In this document: piece by piece, positions 15,592 through 24,050 of the stretch | Layout: each line of letters opens with the position of its first letter | Numbering within the stretch: position 1 is the first letter of the stretch | Assembly (NCBI GenBank): GCA_944325555.1 | Contig: CALVAN010000008.1 | Span: 1 to 64,000 of the forward strand | Origin: Candidatus Gastranaerophilales bacterium | GTDB lineage: Bacteria > Cyanobacteriota > Vampirovibrionia > Gastranaerophilales > Gastranaerophilaceae | Direction of reading: 5' to 3' | DNA length: 64,000 nt | Made by a program: the position numbers and the translations under genes | The notes under the pieces: model-generated | What the model was told of the DNA's origin: nothing | The model's input: the letters and a program-made list of their open reading frames with translations, nothing else | Database searches by the model: none

Positions 15592-16709
15592 TTGTAAGCC
15601 ATATTACAATCAGAATTAATTTGTTTTTTAAATGGAAGCTTTACAATTACTTCGCTCCCGTGATCCGGAATGTTTTTTATTGTAATAGATCCATTATGAG
15701 CCTCAAGTATTTTTTTACTTATAAACAATCCTAGTCCGGAGCTTACTTTCTTAAAGCGTTTGTTATACATTTCTGGATTTGTCAAAAGAGCTGATATCTT
15801 TTCTACATCTATTCCTTTCCCTTCATCTTTAATAGAAATAGTTATGTTATGCAAAGAATTTTTTATTGTTATGTAAATAGTAGAGTTTTTTGGAGAATAT
15901 TCCGATGCATTTGTTAAAAGATTCTTTAATACTAGCTTTATTGTTTCTTCATCATATACAAATAAGTCATCCTGTAATTGAGAGTTTACTTTTATTGTTT
16001 GATTGGAGGATTCCAGCATATATTTTATGTCATTAATACAAGATTCAACGCATTGTTTTACCGAATTCAAACGTTTTGTTAAAACAAGACCTTCTGTTTC
16101 CAATTTTAATTTTGCTAAAACGTTATCTGTCATTCTGACCATGTATCTTGAAGAAACCAGAATTTCTTTTAGCATTTGCATTTGTTCTGTATTAAATTTG
16201 CCCAAAGCTCCTTCACATAGCAGTTCTAATGCCCTTTCTCCCGCTCGTGCCGGTGTTTTTAGGTCGTGCATTAAGGTATCAATAAAATATTCTTTCTCTC
16301 TTAGACGGACAACTTCTTGCGTATAATCGTTCATAACAATAAGGTATCCGCATAATTGATTTTTACAGAATCTTTTTGTTATTTGAACTTTAATGTATTT
16401 CCCTTCAGGTAGGACAAGCCTTAGAGCTATGTTTTGTGTTTTGCTTAATGTATATTTTTCAATAAAAAGTAGTTCTTCAAAAAGTTTTCTTTTTTTTAAT
16501 AAATCCAAAAAGTTTTTTACATTATCACTTTTGTTAATAAATACTTTAAAATTTCTCGTCTGTATATTAAAGTTTTTATCAGTAAGAATAAACTCCTCAT
16601 TTGATAAAGTAAATAATGAGGCAAGTAAATCAGAATCAACAATTCCCTCTTCATACAGCATAGTATTTAAAGATTTCAATCCTAATTTGCGTGTTTTAGT
16701 CTTTTCCAT
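15588..16709 (-). CDS. Orphan cytoplasmic sensor histidine kinase
   Basis: 373 aa. The N-terminal ~135 residues look like a degenerate PAS-type sensor (EEFILTDKNFNIQTRN and later GYLIVMNDYT). A HisKA domain follows with the phosphorylated His in MHDLKTPAR, and then a HATPase domain with the N box LLTNASEYSP, DEGKGI and SSGLGLFISKK. There is no transmembrane helix, so it senses an internal signal. No response regulator is adjacent, so its partner is elsewhere. It lies 87 nt downstream of the sugar permease on the same strand and could share its transcript. Confidence 0.85.
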   Translation of the reverse strand: MEKTKTRKLGLKSLNTMLYEEGIVDSDLLASLFTLSNEEFILTDKNFNIQTRNFKVFINKSDNVKNFLDLLKKRKLFEELLFIEKYTLSKTQNIALRLVLPEGKYIKVQITKRFCKNQLCGYLIVMNDYTQEVVRLREKEYFIDTLMHDLKTPARAGERALELLCEGALGKFNTEQMQMLKEILVSSRYMVRMTDNVLAKLKLETEGLVLTKRLNSVKQCVESCINDIKYMLESSNQTIKVNSQLQDDLFVYDEETIKLVLKNLLTNASEYSPKNSTIYITIKNSLHNITISIKDEGKGIDVEKISALLTNPEMYNKRFKKVSSGLGLFISKKILEAHNGSITIKNIPDHGSEVIVKLPFKKQINSDCNMAYK

Positions 16710-16796
16710 TCGTACTTCACCGTTAAGATAGGATTTTCATATTAAACCGATTTAAAAAAAATAATAATTACCCAACCGGCTATTTTTATTTTTAAT

Positions 16797-17621
16797 TTAT
16801 TCTTTAATACCGCCGGAAAGCATATCGCTTATAAAATATTTCTTACCGAGTAAATACACAATTATAACAGGCAATGCGCATACTACAGAACAAGCTGTTA
16901 ACTCTCCCCACATAATGGTTTCTCTAAAAGTTCCCTTAAATTGTGCGATTGCAACCGGTAATGTTGTAATGTCCACAGAGTTTGTTACAATTAGCGGCCA
17001 CATAAAACTGTTCCAGGTTGTAATAAATGTAAATAAAGCCAGTGTAACTGCTGCCGGCGTAGCCAGTGGCAAAGCAATCGTAAAAAATGTGCGCAAAATA
17101 CCGCAGCCGTCAATTTTTGCCGCTTCTTCAATTTCCGTTGACATAGACATAAACCATTGGCGCATTAAAAATACCCCGAGTCCGCCAAATATTCCGGGGA
17201 CAATCAGAGCCTGATAAGTATCTATCCAGTGAAGTTCTCTCATGAGAAAAAACAGGGGGATTATGTTTACCTGAGGCGGTATCATCATTGTGACAAGAAA
17301 CATAAAAAATAATGCATCTTTATATTTAAATTTGCTTCTGGCAAACGCATATCCCGCCATCGAAGAAAATAAAACCTGAAAAACAGTCGTAACAATAGCA
17401 ACCAAAAGACTGTTCATAAAAAAACGGAAAAGAGGCAGCGTTGTAAATACATTCAGGTAATTGTCCGCTATAAACGGAGCAGGTATAAACGAAGGCGGAT
17501 AAGAAAAAATTTGTGACTCTTTCATAAAGGAAACGGCAATGAGCCATAAAAACGGTACAAGCATTGATAAGGCACCAATAACAAGTATCAAATATCCTAT
17601 AAAAACAATAGCTTTTTTCAT
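16797..17621 (-). CDS. Carbohydrate ABC transporter permease, MalG/UgpE type
   Basis: 274 aa with six predicted helices. The cytoplasmic EAA loop that docks the ATPase reads EEAAKIDGCGILRTFFTIALPLATPA in outline, with EEAAKIDG and the conserved later Gly and Pro visible. The N-terminus MKKAIVFIGYLILVIGALSMLVPFLW is typical of MalG-like subunits of CUT1 sugar importers. The partner permease, binding protein and ATPase are not in the neighbourhood: upstream is the divergent HNH gene. It therefore works with distant subunits, or is a leftover of a larger operon. Confidence 0.88.
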   Translation of the reverse strand: MKKAIVFIGYLILVIGALSMLVPFLWLIAVSFMKESQIFSYPPSFIPAPFIADNYLNVFTTLPLFRFFMNSLLVAIVTTVFQVLFSSMAGYAFARSKFKYKDALFFMFLVTMMIPPQVNIIPLFFLMRELHWIDTYQALIVPGIFGGLGVFLMRQWFMSMSTEIEEAAKIDGCGILRTFFTIALPLATPAAVTLALFTFITTWNSFMWPLIVTNSVDITTLPVAIAQFKGTFRETIMWGELTACSVVCALPVIIVYLLGKKYFISDMLSGGIKE

Positions 17622-17815
17622 ATTTAAATTTTAGATAAAAATTGTGGCTAATACAAATATTCTATTTTATACTCAGACAATTCTTAAATCTGCAAAAAAT
17701 CAGTGATTATAAGGCAAAAGAATACTTTATATTTGTTTACAAAATGTGTATTAGCACTTATTTTTTTTATAAAAATATGTTATACTACAAATGTAGCAAC
17801 AAGAAAGAGTAATAT

Positions 17816-18331
17816 ATGAATCGGGTGCTTTTGCTTAATCACGAAAACGAACCGCTTCGGATATGCAGTTGGAAGCGGGCACTGAAATTATTGTTGAAGG
17901 GTAAAGCACAATGTGAAAAGAGTATTACAAGCATAGAGGATTATATCAGTATAAATAATACTGAAATTCCTAAAGTTATAAAGCTTAACTATGATGTGGC
18001 AGTTCCTTACAAGGAACTGCCATTTTGTCGAATAAATGTTTATGTAAGGGATGATTATACCTGTCAGTATTGCGGCAAAAAGCTTCCGCCATCGGAATTA
18101 ACACTTGATCATGTATATCCAAAATCCCGTTTTGGACCCGATATATGGGAAAATATCGTAACCTGCTGCAAAGAGTGCAATCAGTACAAAGCTGATAAAA
18201 CTCCGAAGGAAGCCGGTATGAAACTTCTCAGGCGTCCTTTTCGACCAAAGGAATACTTTGAATATGAAATGAAAAAATATTCAAATTCAGAACAAATATA
18301 CTGGCGTAAATGGATGTACAAATCGGCATAA
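17816..18331 (+). CDS. HNH endonuclease-domain protein
   Basis: 171 aa. The C-terminal half has a zinc-type HNH nuclease motif: CQYCGKKL, LTLDHVYPKSRFG (catalytic His), WENIVTCCKECNQYKADKTP. The N-terminal half (VLLLNHENEPLRICSWKRALKLL) matches the free-standing HNH proteins common in cyanobacteria and other phyla, whose biological role is unsettled. It is not linked to a restriction system, intron or phage here. TATACT at 17781-17786 could be its -10 element. Confidence 0.88.
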   Translation: MNRVLLLNHENEPLRICSWKRALKLLLKGKAQCEKSITSIEDYISINNTEIPKVIKLNYDVAVPYKELPFCRINVYVRDDYTCQYCGKKLPPSELTLDHVYPKSRFGPDIWENIVTCCKECNQYKADKTPKEAGMKLLRRPFRPKEYFEYEMKKYSNSEQIYWRKWMYKSA

Positions 18332-18501
18332 TAAAATACCTTATTGTGTTTGCTCCGGTTATTTTTATACTTGTGTCAGAATTAGTAAATTGTGCGTTTG
18401 TTTTTTGAATACTATTACTTAATAAATTGTAAATATCTTTGTCTTTATTTTATATTTTATATATAATTTAGATAATAAATTAAAAGTAAAGGTTTAAAAA
18501 A

Positions 18502-19212
18502 ATGGCAGAAAATAAACTTCCTTCAGGCGTTGGCAAAAAAATTGTTCAAGCACTCAAAAAACAAGCAGAGATTGAAATTCAGCCGGTGGCTGAAAAAAAA
18601 GAAAATGTTGTTGCTCTTGAAGATGAAGCAGCAATTCAACCTGAAATATATGATAGTGTTGTAAACGATGATGTCAGCTTGGATGATGAATATTCTGATT
18701 TTTCAGGGAATGATAATTCAGAGATAAATAATCTGCCTGACATGGATTTGTCATTGGATAATTCTTCTAATGATAGTTTTGAAGATACATTTCCTACATC
18801 ACCGAATATTAATTTTGCAGAAACGGAAACACCTATGTTTGAAGAAAAAGAAACATTTACTACAACACAAAAACTTAATATGACGCAGCCGCAAAACAAT
18901 TATTCCATGCCGGCTAATGTTGCTGTATTGAAAAGGCTCATTATGCAGTTACCTCAAGGCGTTTCAAAACAAACAGGCGCTCAAATTATTCGCCAGACAA
19001 TGGAAGCACTCGGCATTTCTATGAACAGTGTTTTAAAAGAAGCTCAACAGGGACAAGACAGTATTACTGCCAGTGCAAAAGCTTGCATGTCAACGATTGC
19101 TGAATACAGAAATCATATTAAAAATCTTGAAAAACAGGTTCAAGATTACAAAAAACAAGCTGTTGCGCTAAATGACCTTATCAGTTTGTTTGTTATGACC
19201 GACAAGCATTAA
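18502..19212 (+). CDS. Unknown acidic protein with C-terminal coiled coil
   Basis: 236 aa, not recognised. A short basic N-terminus (residues 1-22) is followed by a long acidic, probably disordered segment (~30-115, rich in D, E, N and S), then a conserved-looking helical domain beginning MPANVAVLKRLIMQLPQGVS and a coiled coil near residues 200-225 (RNHIKNLEKQVQDYKKQ). There is no signal peptide or membrane helix. The architecture (basic tip, acidic linker, helical end) resembles adaptor or cytoskeletal scaffold proteins, but that is only analogy. It is monocistronic with its own terminator. Confidence 0.65.
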   Translation: MAENKLPSGVGKKIVQALKKQAEIEIQPVAEKKENVVALEDEAAIQPEIYDSVVNDDVSLDDEYSDFSGNDNSEINNLPDMDLSLDNSSNDSFEDTFPTSPNINFAETETPMFEEKETFTTTQKLNMTQPQNNYSMPANVAVLKRLIMQLPQGVSKQTGAQIIRQTMEALGISMNSVLKEAQQGQDSITASAKACMSTIAEYRNHIKNLEKQVQDYKKQAVALNDLISLFVMTDKH

Positions 19213-19237
19213 TTAAAAATTTATTAAATATTATTTT

Positions 19238-19273
19238 AAAAACTGCCTTTTGTCATATTTAAAGGCAGTTTTT
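19238..19273 (+). terminator. Rho-independent terminator
   Basis: The perfect 13-bp stem (19238-19250 with 19261-19273) has a 10-nt loop and a terminal T-run. It follows the acidic coiled-coil protein gene. Confidence 0.9.
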
Positions 19274-19307
19274 GATTATTCTTTTTCTTCTTGTAACATT
19301 TTCTAAA

Positions 19308-19338
19308 ACAAAGCCTGTCTTATGCAGACAGGCTTTGT
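19308..19338 (-). terminator. Rho-independent terminator of the prepilin gene
   Basis: The perfect 13-bp stem (19308-19320 with 19326-19338) has a 5-nt loop. On the minus strand it ends in TTTTAG. Confidence 0.85.
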
Positions 19339-19360
19339 GATAAATAATTTTTGTTGAATT

Positions 19361-20038
19361 TTAGTTAAATGTCGGACAGTTGGTTGATGGAGCAAGGAAT
19401 GGAGCACAGCTTGTGTATTTACCGGGTTCTCTAAACCAGGGCATTTTACCTTCCCTAATAGCATATGCAGTACAAGCAAAATTAGTAGATCCGTCATTAC
19501 AACCATCACCCATTGCGTAAACACCAAAGGCCGCAGCTTTGCATGAGCGGTGTCCGATAATAAAGCCATGAACATCTATACCAACAGTATTTGGCTGTTT
19601 GGAACCATTGGTATCAACTAAAATTTTACCACCCTTATTACCGCACCCGTTGTCTGGAGTTGTTAATTGCCAAGCCATTCCATCTGCCGTCCATAAAGAA
19701 GGAGTAAAAGTTGTGTAAGTGTTGCCGTCAATAGTAACAATTGTCCAGGAAGTGTGTGCTGGATCAGGGTTTGGTATAGTATTAACAACTTCGTTATACC
19801 ATCTTAGAGTTTTTGCATCCGTAAAATTCCAGAAATAAGATTCCGTATGTTTTGCTTCTACAGCTTGCGTTGCATTTGTTACTGCTGCGTATGCTTTTTT
19901 AGCTGCAGTAACATACTGCACCTCATCAGAATGATCCTTTAATGTAGGAATTGTCATAACAGCAATTACACCAATTACCATAAGAGTGATAAGTGTTTCT
20001 GCAAGAGTGAATGCTTTAAGTTTTTGATTTTTTTTCAT
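19361..20038 (-). CDS. Type IV prepilin-like / pseudopilin protein
   Basis: 225 aa. The N-terminus MKKNQKLKAFTLAETLITLM is a class III prepilin signal: a short basic leader, cleavage before Phe in A-FTLAE, the conserved Glu at mature position 5, then a hydrophobic helix. The globular part is unusual for a major pilin, being long and rich in Trp, Cys and Thr, with six cysteines that could form disulfides (e.g. DNGCGNKGG, GHRSCKAAA, DGCNDGSTNFAC). It is probably an extracellular pilus or type II-like secretion component. The assembly ATPase and peptidase genes are not in this window. Confidence 0.88.
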   Translation of the reverse strand: MKKNQKLKAFTLAETLITLMVIGVIAVMTIPTLKDHSDEVQYVTAAKKAYAAVTNATQAVEAKHTESYFWNFTDAKTLRWYNEVVNTIPNPDPAHTSWTIVTIDGNTYTTFTPSLWTADGMAWQLTTPDNGCGNKGGKILVDTNGSKQPNTVGIDVHGFIIGHRSCKAAAFGVYAMGDGCNDGSTNFACTAYAIREGKMPWFREPGKYTSCAPFLAPSTNCPTFN

Positions 20039-20059
20039 ATTCTATCCAATCTTTACTAA

Positions 20060-20860
20060 TTAACCTGCGTTTAGTGTTGAGAAAAGTTCGTTTGCTTTTT
20101 CTAGAATGCCATCTCTGCATCCCATTATTTCATTTGTTTCCAAACAAAGCTGTTCTTTTACAATTGCTTCGTCATATACATCCGGTTCATCGTGAGCAAG
20201 TGCGTTCGCTAAATAAACCAGGGTTGCTATCTCCGGCATTGAAGAGGAAAGCGGATCGTGGTGGTATTTTATGCAGTTTGCCAGCATAACGGAAAGTTTC
20301 CATTTTTTTGCAAGCAAAAAGCCTAAATCTGCATGATTTGTATTGAAAACGGAATTTTCCGCTTCTATAATATCCGTACCGTATTTGACCATTTCTCTTA
20401 CTTTTTGGTATGCTGTTGCATCACAAATATTTAATAAAATTTTTCCAATGTCGTGCAAAAATCCGATAGTAAAAGCATCTCCCGCATCAGCAAGGTCAAC
20501 CATTGATGCTAATGTTTCACAGGCAACTGCGCATCTAAGGGAATGTTTCCACATTTCTTTTCCTCCGTTTGACGTCAGCATCGGTTTCATTGCAACGGTT
20601 ATAATAATATTTTTGGTCTGGGACATACCCAACAGCGCAAGAGCTTTTGACACCGAAGTGATTTCTTGAGCAAACCCGTAGTATGCCGAATTGACAAGTT
20701 TTAAAACCTGAGAGGTTAAAGCCTGGTCATAGGCCATAATTTCACCGAGTTCTTTTGTTCCAGACTGGTCGTCTTTTATTATCCCGAGAGCCTTTACAAT
20801 AACATTAGGCATTGCTGGAATATCTTTTATTCTGTCTATAAAATCGTGAGCATTCGTCAT
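20060..20860 (-). CDS. HDOD-domain signalling protein
   Basis: 266 aa, essentially one HDOD domain. Visible are IPAMPNVIVKALGIIKD near the N-terminus, the helix region with LKLVNSAYYGF and ALALLGMSQTKNIII, and the partial HD motif GFLHDIGKILL. HDOD proteins are regulatory relatives of HD phosphohydrolases, usually without catalytic activity, and act in motility, biofilm or cell-cycle signalling. It sits 15 nt after ftsX, so it is probably in the same transcript as tagA-ftsE-ftsX. Confidence 0.88.
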   Translation of the reverse strand: MTNAHDFIDRIKDIPAMPNVIVKALGIIKDDQSGTKELGEIMAYDQALTSQVLKLVNSAYYGFAQEITSVSKALALLGMSQTKNIIITVAMKPMLTSNGGKEMWKHSLRCAVACETLASMVDLADAGDAFTIGFLHDIGKILLNICDATAYQKVREMVKYGTDIIEAENSVFNTNHADLGFLLAKKWKLSVMLANCIKYHHDPLSSSMPEIATLVYLANALAHDEPDVYDEAIVKEQLCLETNEIMGCRDGILEKANELFSTLNAG

Positions 20861-20875
20861 TGATTTTTCCTTACT

Positions 20876-21790
20876 TTAAACCTGTAAATGTTTTTTTATT
20901 GAAATCAAACTCCCGCCGGCTCCAAAGAATACAGCAATTACGAACAATGCGAGTATTACGGTATTATTGGCAAGTATCGGCGATGCAACAACAAAAAATT
21001 CATGTACTTTTAACAGCCCGTTGTTAACCGCATTTAAGGGGAATAAAGAAATTAATGCGCCTAAAAAACCGTATATTGCCCCTTGCAAAATCAAAGGGAT
21101 TTTTATATACCAGTTGCTTACACCCATCAGACGCATGATTTCAATTTCTTCCTTACGTGATTGAATAACCAACTGTATTGTATTATTTATTATGGTAATT
21201 GTCAAAATTGCCACTAATACAACAACGACAAGGGTTATAGAGTGCACAACATTGTTGAACATCTGCATTTTTTTGGCAATATCCTGTGCGTAGTTCAAAT
21301 CTTCAACCCCTGTATATGTTTTTATTTTGTTAAATACTGCATTGATGTTTTCCGGTTTGTCAACTTTCACATGCAGTGTATCCGGCAGAGGGTTTTCCAT
21401 ATCAGGAACATCAATCTCTCTTTGCATATCCGCCCAGGATTTTTCCTTAGGGATAATTTTCACCCTTTCAACGTGTTCTATTGTTCTTATCTCTTTTGCC
21501 ACCGCATCGGTATTTGCGGATTCTTTAAGATAAACCGATATCTCCAGCACATTGCCGAGTTCCTGAACAAAAGATGTTATGGAAAGCGTTGTTCTGAACA
21601 ATGAACCGAAAATCGTTAAAATAGCAGCCATGGTAGTGATAATTGCCAGATTAATCCAGCCGGTTCTTTTTATGCCGTAGATTGTTTCAAGCCCTATACG
21701 GTAGACTATTCTTAACTCTTTAAGCCAGTCTTTTGGTATATGGGGTTTAACTTTCTTTTTTATTATCTCTTTTGTTGACTCATCACTCAT
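20876..21790 (-). CDS. ftsX: Cell-division ABC transporter permease FtsX
   Basis: 304 aa. A charged ~25-residue cytoplasmic N-terminus is followed by a first helix (INLAIITTMAAILTIFGSLF), an extracellular domain (residues ~75-180), and three further helices with QLVIQSRKEEIEIMRLMGVSNWYI between helices 2 and 3 in outline. With FtsE it forms a mechanotransmission complex at the septum that activates peptidoglycan hydrolases from the inside. It is 24 nt downstream of ftsE on the minus strand. Confidence 0.93.
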   Translation of the reverse strand: MSDESTKEIIKKKVKPHIPKDWLKELRIVYRIGLETIYGIKRTGWINLAIITTMAAILTIFGSLFRTTLSITSFVQELGNVLEISVYLKESANTDAVAKEIRTIEHVERVKIIPKEKSWADMQREIDVPDMENPLPDTLHVKVDKPENINAVFNKIKTYTGVEDLNYAQDIAKKMQMFNNVVHSITLVVVVLVAILTITIINNTIQLVIQSRKEEIEIMRLMGVSNWYIKIPLILQGAIYGFLGALISLFPLNAVNNGLLKVHEFFVVASPILANNTVILALFVIAVFFGAGGSLISIKKHLQV

Positions 21791-21814
21791 TTATTTTACT
21801 CTCAATCAGCTTGT

Positions 21815-22489
21815 TTATTCGTATGTACCTGCCTGAACATCTCTGATGATTTGTCCGTTTTCAAGAGTCAGCACTCTTTTTCTGAAATAATCAACCATAG
21901 CGTGGTCGTGTGTAGAAACAAGAACCGTAATGCCTTTTTGGTTAATTTGTTCCAGAATCTGCATAATTTCCATAGAATTTTTTGGGTCTAAGTTGCCGGT
22001 TGGTTCGTCTGCTATCAAAAGCGGCGGGCCGTTTACGATTGCACGTGCAATGGAAACTCTTTGCTGTTCACCGCCGGAAAGCTCGGAGGCTTTTGCTTTC
22101 ATTTTATTAACAAGCCCTACAACTCTCAGTGCGCCTGTGACTCTTGCTTCTATTTCTTTAGAACTCATACCCAGTGTTCTGATAACATAAGCGCAGTTGT
22201 CGTAAACACTTTGATTCATCAAAAGTTTGTAATCCTGAAAAACTATGCCCATACATCTTCTAAGGTTAGGTACTTTTTCCGAAGGCAGATTCGCTATGTT
22301 TATTCCGCCTATCATTACGCTTCCGGCTGTCGGGGTTTCTTCTTTATAAAGAAGTTTCATCAGGGTTGATTTTCCTGCACCCGAGGAACCGGTAATAAAC
22401 ACAAATTCTCCTGACATTATGTCTAGATTTACATTTTTAAGAGCATAATTGTTTTTATATTTTTTTGTTACACCACGTAATTGAATCAT
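21815..22489 (-). CDS. ftsE: Cell-division ATP-binding protein FtsE
   Basis: 224 aa ABC ATPase. It has Walker A GSSGAGKST, the signature LSGGEQQRVSIARA, Walker B LLIADEPTGNLD and the switch His in VSTHDH. The FtsE-like start MIQLRGVTKKYKNNYALKNV and direct linkage to ftsX give the assignment. It overlaps the upstream glycosyltransferase stop by 4 nt, so the three genes are co-translated. Confidence 0.95.
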   Translation of the reverse strand: MIQLRGVTKKYKNNYALKNVNLDIMSGEFVFITGSSGAGKSTLMKLLYKEETPTAGSVMIGGINIANLPSEKVPNLRRCMGIVFQDYKLLMNQSVYDNCAYVIRTLGMSSKEIEARVTGALRVVGLVNKMKAKASELSGGEQQRVSIARAIVNGPPLLIADEPTGNLDPKNSMEIMQILEQINQKGITVLVSTHDHAMVDYFRKRVLTLENGQIIRDVQAGTYE

Positions 22490-23247
22490 CTTATTTTTAC
22501 CAAACTCTCGTGTACAGTTTCCATTATAACCCGAATAAGGAACAATGGCAAAGCAGGGAAAATGCGTTTAAATCTTGCTGGTTCTTTGATTGTTCTGTAC
22601 AACCATTCGAGTCCCATTTTGCGGTAAATTTCCGGTGCACGTTTAACTTTTCCGGACCAAACGTCAAAACTTCCGCCGACGCCCACAAAAATTGTATGCG
22701 GCATTTCCTGTTTCAGTTGAGCAATAAAAAGTTCCTGTTTAGGTGCGCCGAGTGCAACAAAAACCACTCTGGGGGCAATGTTTTTGATTTCTTCACCGAT
22801 AATTTCCTGCTGTGAGTCATCAAAGTATCCGTTATGAATATATGTTATATTCAGATTTTCAAATTCTTTTCTTAAATTTGCTGCTGCCTGTTGTACAACT
22901 TCTTCTTTTGCACCGATAAGCCCAATTGTGTAACCTTCGAGTGCACACAGGGATATTAATTTTTTTGAAAATTCAATCCCCGGAATATTTTCCTGTTTTA
23001 TACCTTTGATTCTCAGCGCAAGTTTTATCCCTACACCGTCAGGGATAGAAAGATCCGCCTCGTTTAAAATTCTTCCGAATTCACTGTTTTTATTCCCCAT
23101 TGAAATCATTTCGGGGTTAATTGTGACGATGTGCAGTCCTCTGTTTTCTTTAAGGTGTTGATGGACAAAAATCATCGCCTCGTTAAAATCAAATAAATCA
23201 ACCTCAAACCCAAGTACAGGTTCTGTTATTCTTTGCATTAATTCCAT
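22486..23247 (-). CDS. WecG/TagA/CpsF-family glycosyltransferase
   Basis: 253 aa from this ATG. It has the hallmarks of the GT26 family: HIVTINPEMISMG, ADLSIPDGVGIKLA, the GLIGAK loop, and VFVALGAPKQELFI followed by VGVGGSFDVWSGKVKRAPE. Such enzymes add N-acetylmannosamine(-uronate) or a similar sugar to a lipid-linked disaccharide in wall or envelope polymer synthesis. The frame stays open to a TTG at 23286; neither start has a clear ribosome site, so the N-terminus is uncertain. Coupling to ftsE suggests envelope synthesis linked to division. Confidence 0.85.
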   Translation of the reverse strand: MELMQRITEPVLGFEVDLFDFNEAMIFVHQHLKENRGLHIVTINPEMISMGNKNSEFGRILNEADLSIPDGVGIKLALRIKGIKQENIPGIEFSKKLISLCALEGYTIGLIGAKEEVVQQAAANLRKEFENLNITYIHNGYFDDSQQEIIGEEIKNIAPRVVFVALGAPKQELFIAQLKQEMPHTIFVGVGGSFDVWSGKVKRAPEIYRKMGLEWLYRTIKEPARFKRIFPALPLFLIRVIMETVHESLVKIR

Positions 23248-23286
23248 AATGTATTTAATTATATAGGGCAAAGGTTCATTTATCAA

Positions 23287-23462
23287 GACTCTGTTAAAGT
23301 GTTGTTTTGGTTTGTTTTTTCTTTTTGCATAGCAAACAAAAAGAAAAAATGAACATAATAAAGAAATAAAAAACTATCAAGCAACATCGGCAAGATTCCG
23401 AACACATACGATTGAAAAAGATTTCAAAAGCTCTGCTGACTCTTTTGCACAAAGATGAAAAA
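23287..23462. repeat. Intergenic hairpin and decayed repeat unit
   Basis: A perfect 13-bp hairpin TTTTTTCTTTTTG/CAAAAAGAAAAAA lies at 23315-23327 and 23337-23349. A decayed unit of the second repeat family follows at about 23385-23440, related to 10151-10212. The hairpin resembles the one at 37212-37247. Confidence 0.55.
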
Positions 23463-24050
23463 TCACATAAAAAGCAACTTTACCTTTTTTTGCAAAACAA
23501 ACTCAAGTAAATCTTTTTTTCCCTCTGCCATTTTTAAATTTGGTTTAAATCCTATTGTTTTTAAGTAAAGTTCAACGCTATCTTCCGTTTCTTCGGCTTT
23601 CAGACGCAGTATCAAATTTTTATGCGGTTTGTCCAACCCGTCCGCCAATCTTAAAACAGCCCCCAATTTGCTTACAAGGACTTGTGCATTTTGAGAAAGT
23701 CCGGCAAATTTTTCGTGCTTATTTATATCGGGGAAAGAGCCTCTGTGGTATCTTGCTATATTTGCAATAATCAAAATTTCTTCTTTTGAAAAGCCATCTA
23801 TACCTTCATCTATAATTATGTTCATAGCATGTTTGTGGTGTGATTTTTTTTCAACAGCATAGCCGATGTCGTGCAGCAAGGCTGCGTATTCAAGATACTC
23901 AACGGATTTTTGCGGCAGATTTTCAAAAACTTTAACACCCCGAGCCAGTGCATTCAAAATCATCACTGCGTATTTTTTTACCTCCTGAGCGTGTTCTTTG
24001 TTTTTGCAATATTTTTCGTAAAGGTTAGTCTGTTCCATTGTTTTATTCAT
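23463..24050 (-). CDS. HD-domain protein, Ppx/GppA C-terminal type
   Basis: 195 aa. An HD motif reads AALLHDIGYAVEKKSHHKH, and later conserved histidine and aspartate residues appear in IARYHRG and LRLADGLDKPH. This is the arrangement of the C-terminal HD domain of exopolyphosphatase/GppA proteins, here without the N-terminal actin-like ATPase domain. It may hydrolyse or bind a nucleotide or polyphosphate. Its start overlaps the cheA stop by 8 nt (another ATG lies 12 nt downstream), so it belongs to the chemosensory operon. Confidence 0.82.
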   Translation of the reverse strand: MNKTMEQTNLYEKYCKNKEHAQEVKKYAVMILNALARGVKVFENLPQKSVEYLEYAALLHDIGYAVEKKSHHKHAMNIIIDEGIDGFSKEEILIIANIARYHRGSFPDINKHEKFAGLSQNAQVLVSKLGAVLRLADGLDKPHKNLILRLKAEETEDSVELYLKTIGFKPNLKMAEGKKDLLEFVLQKKVKLLFM

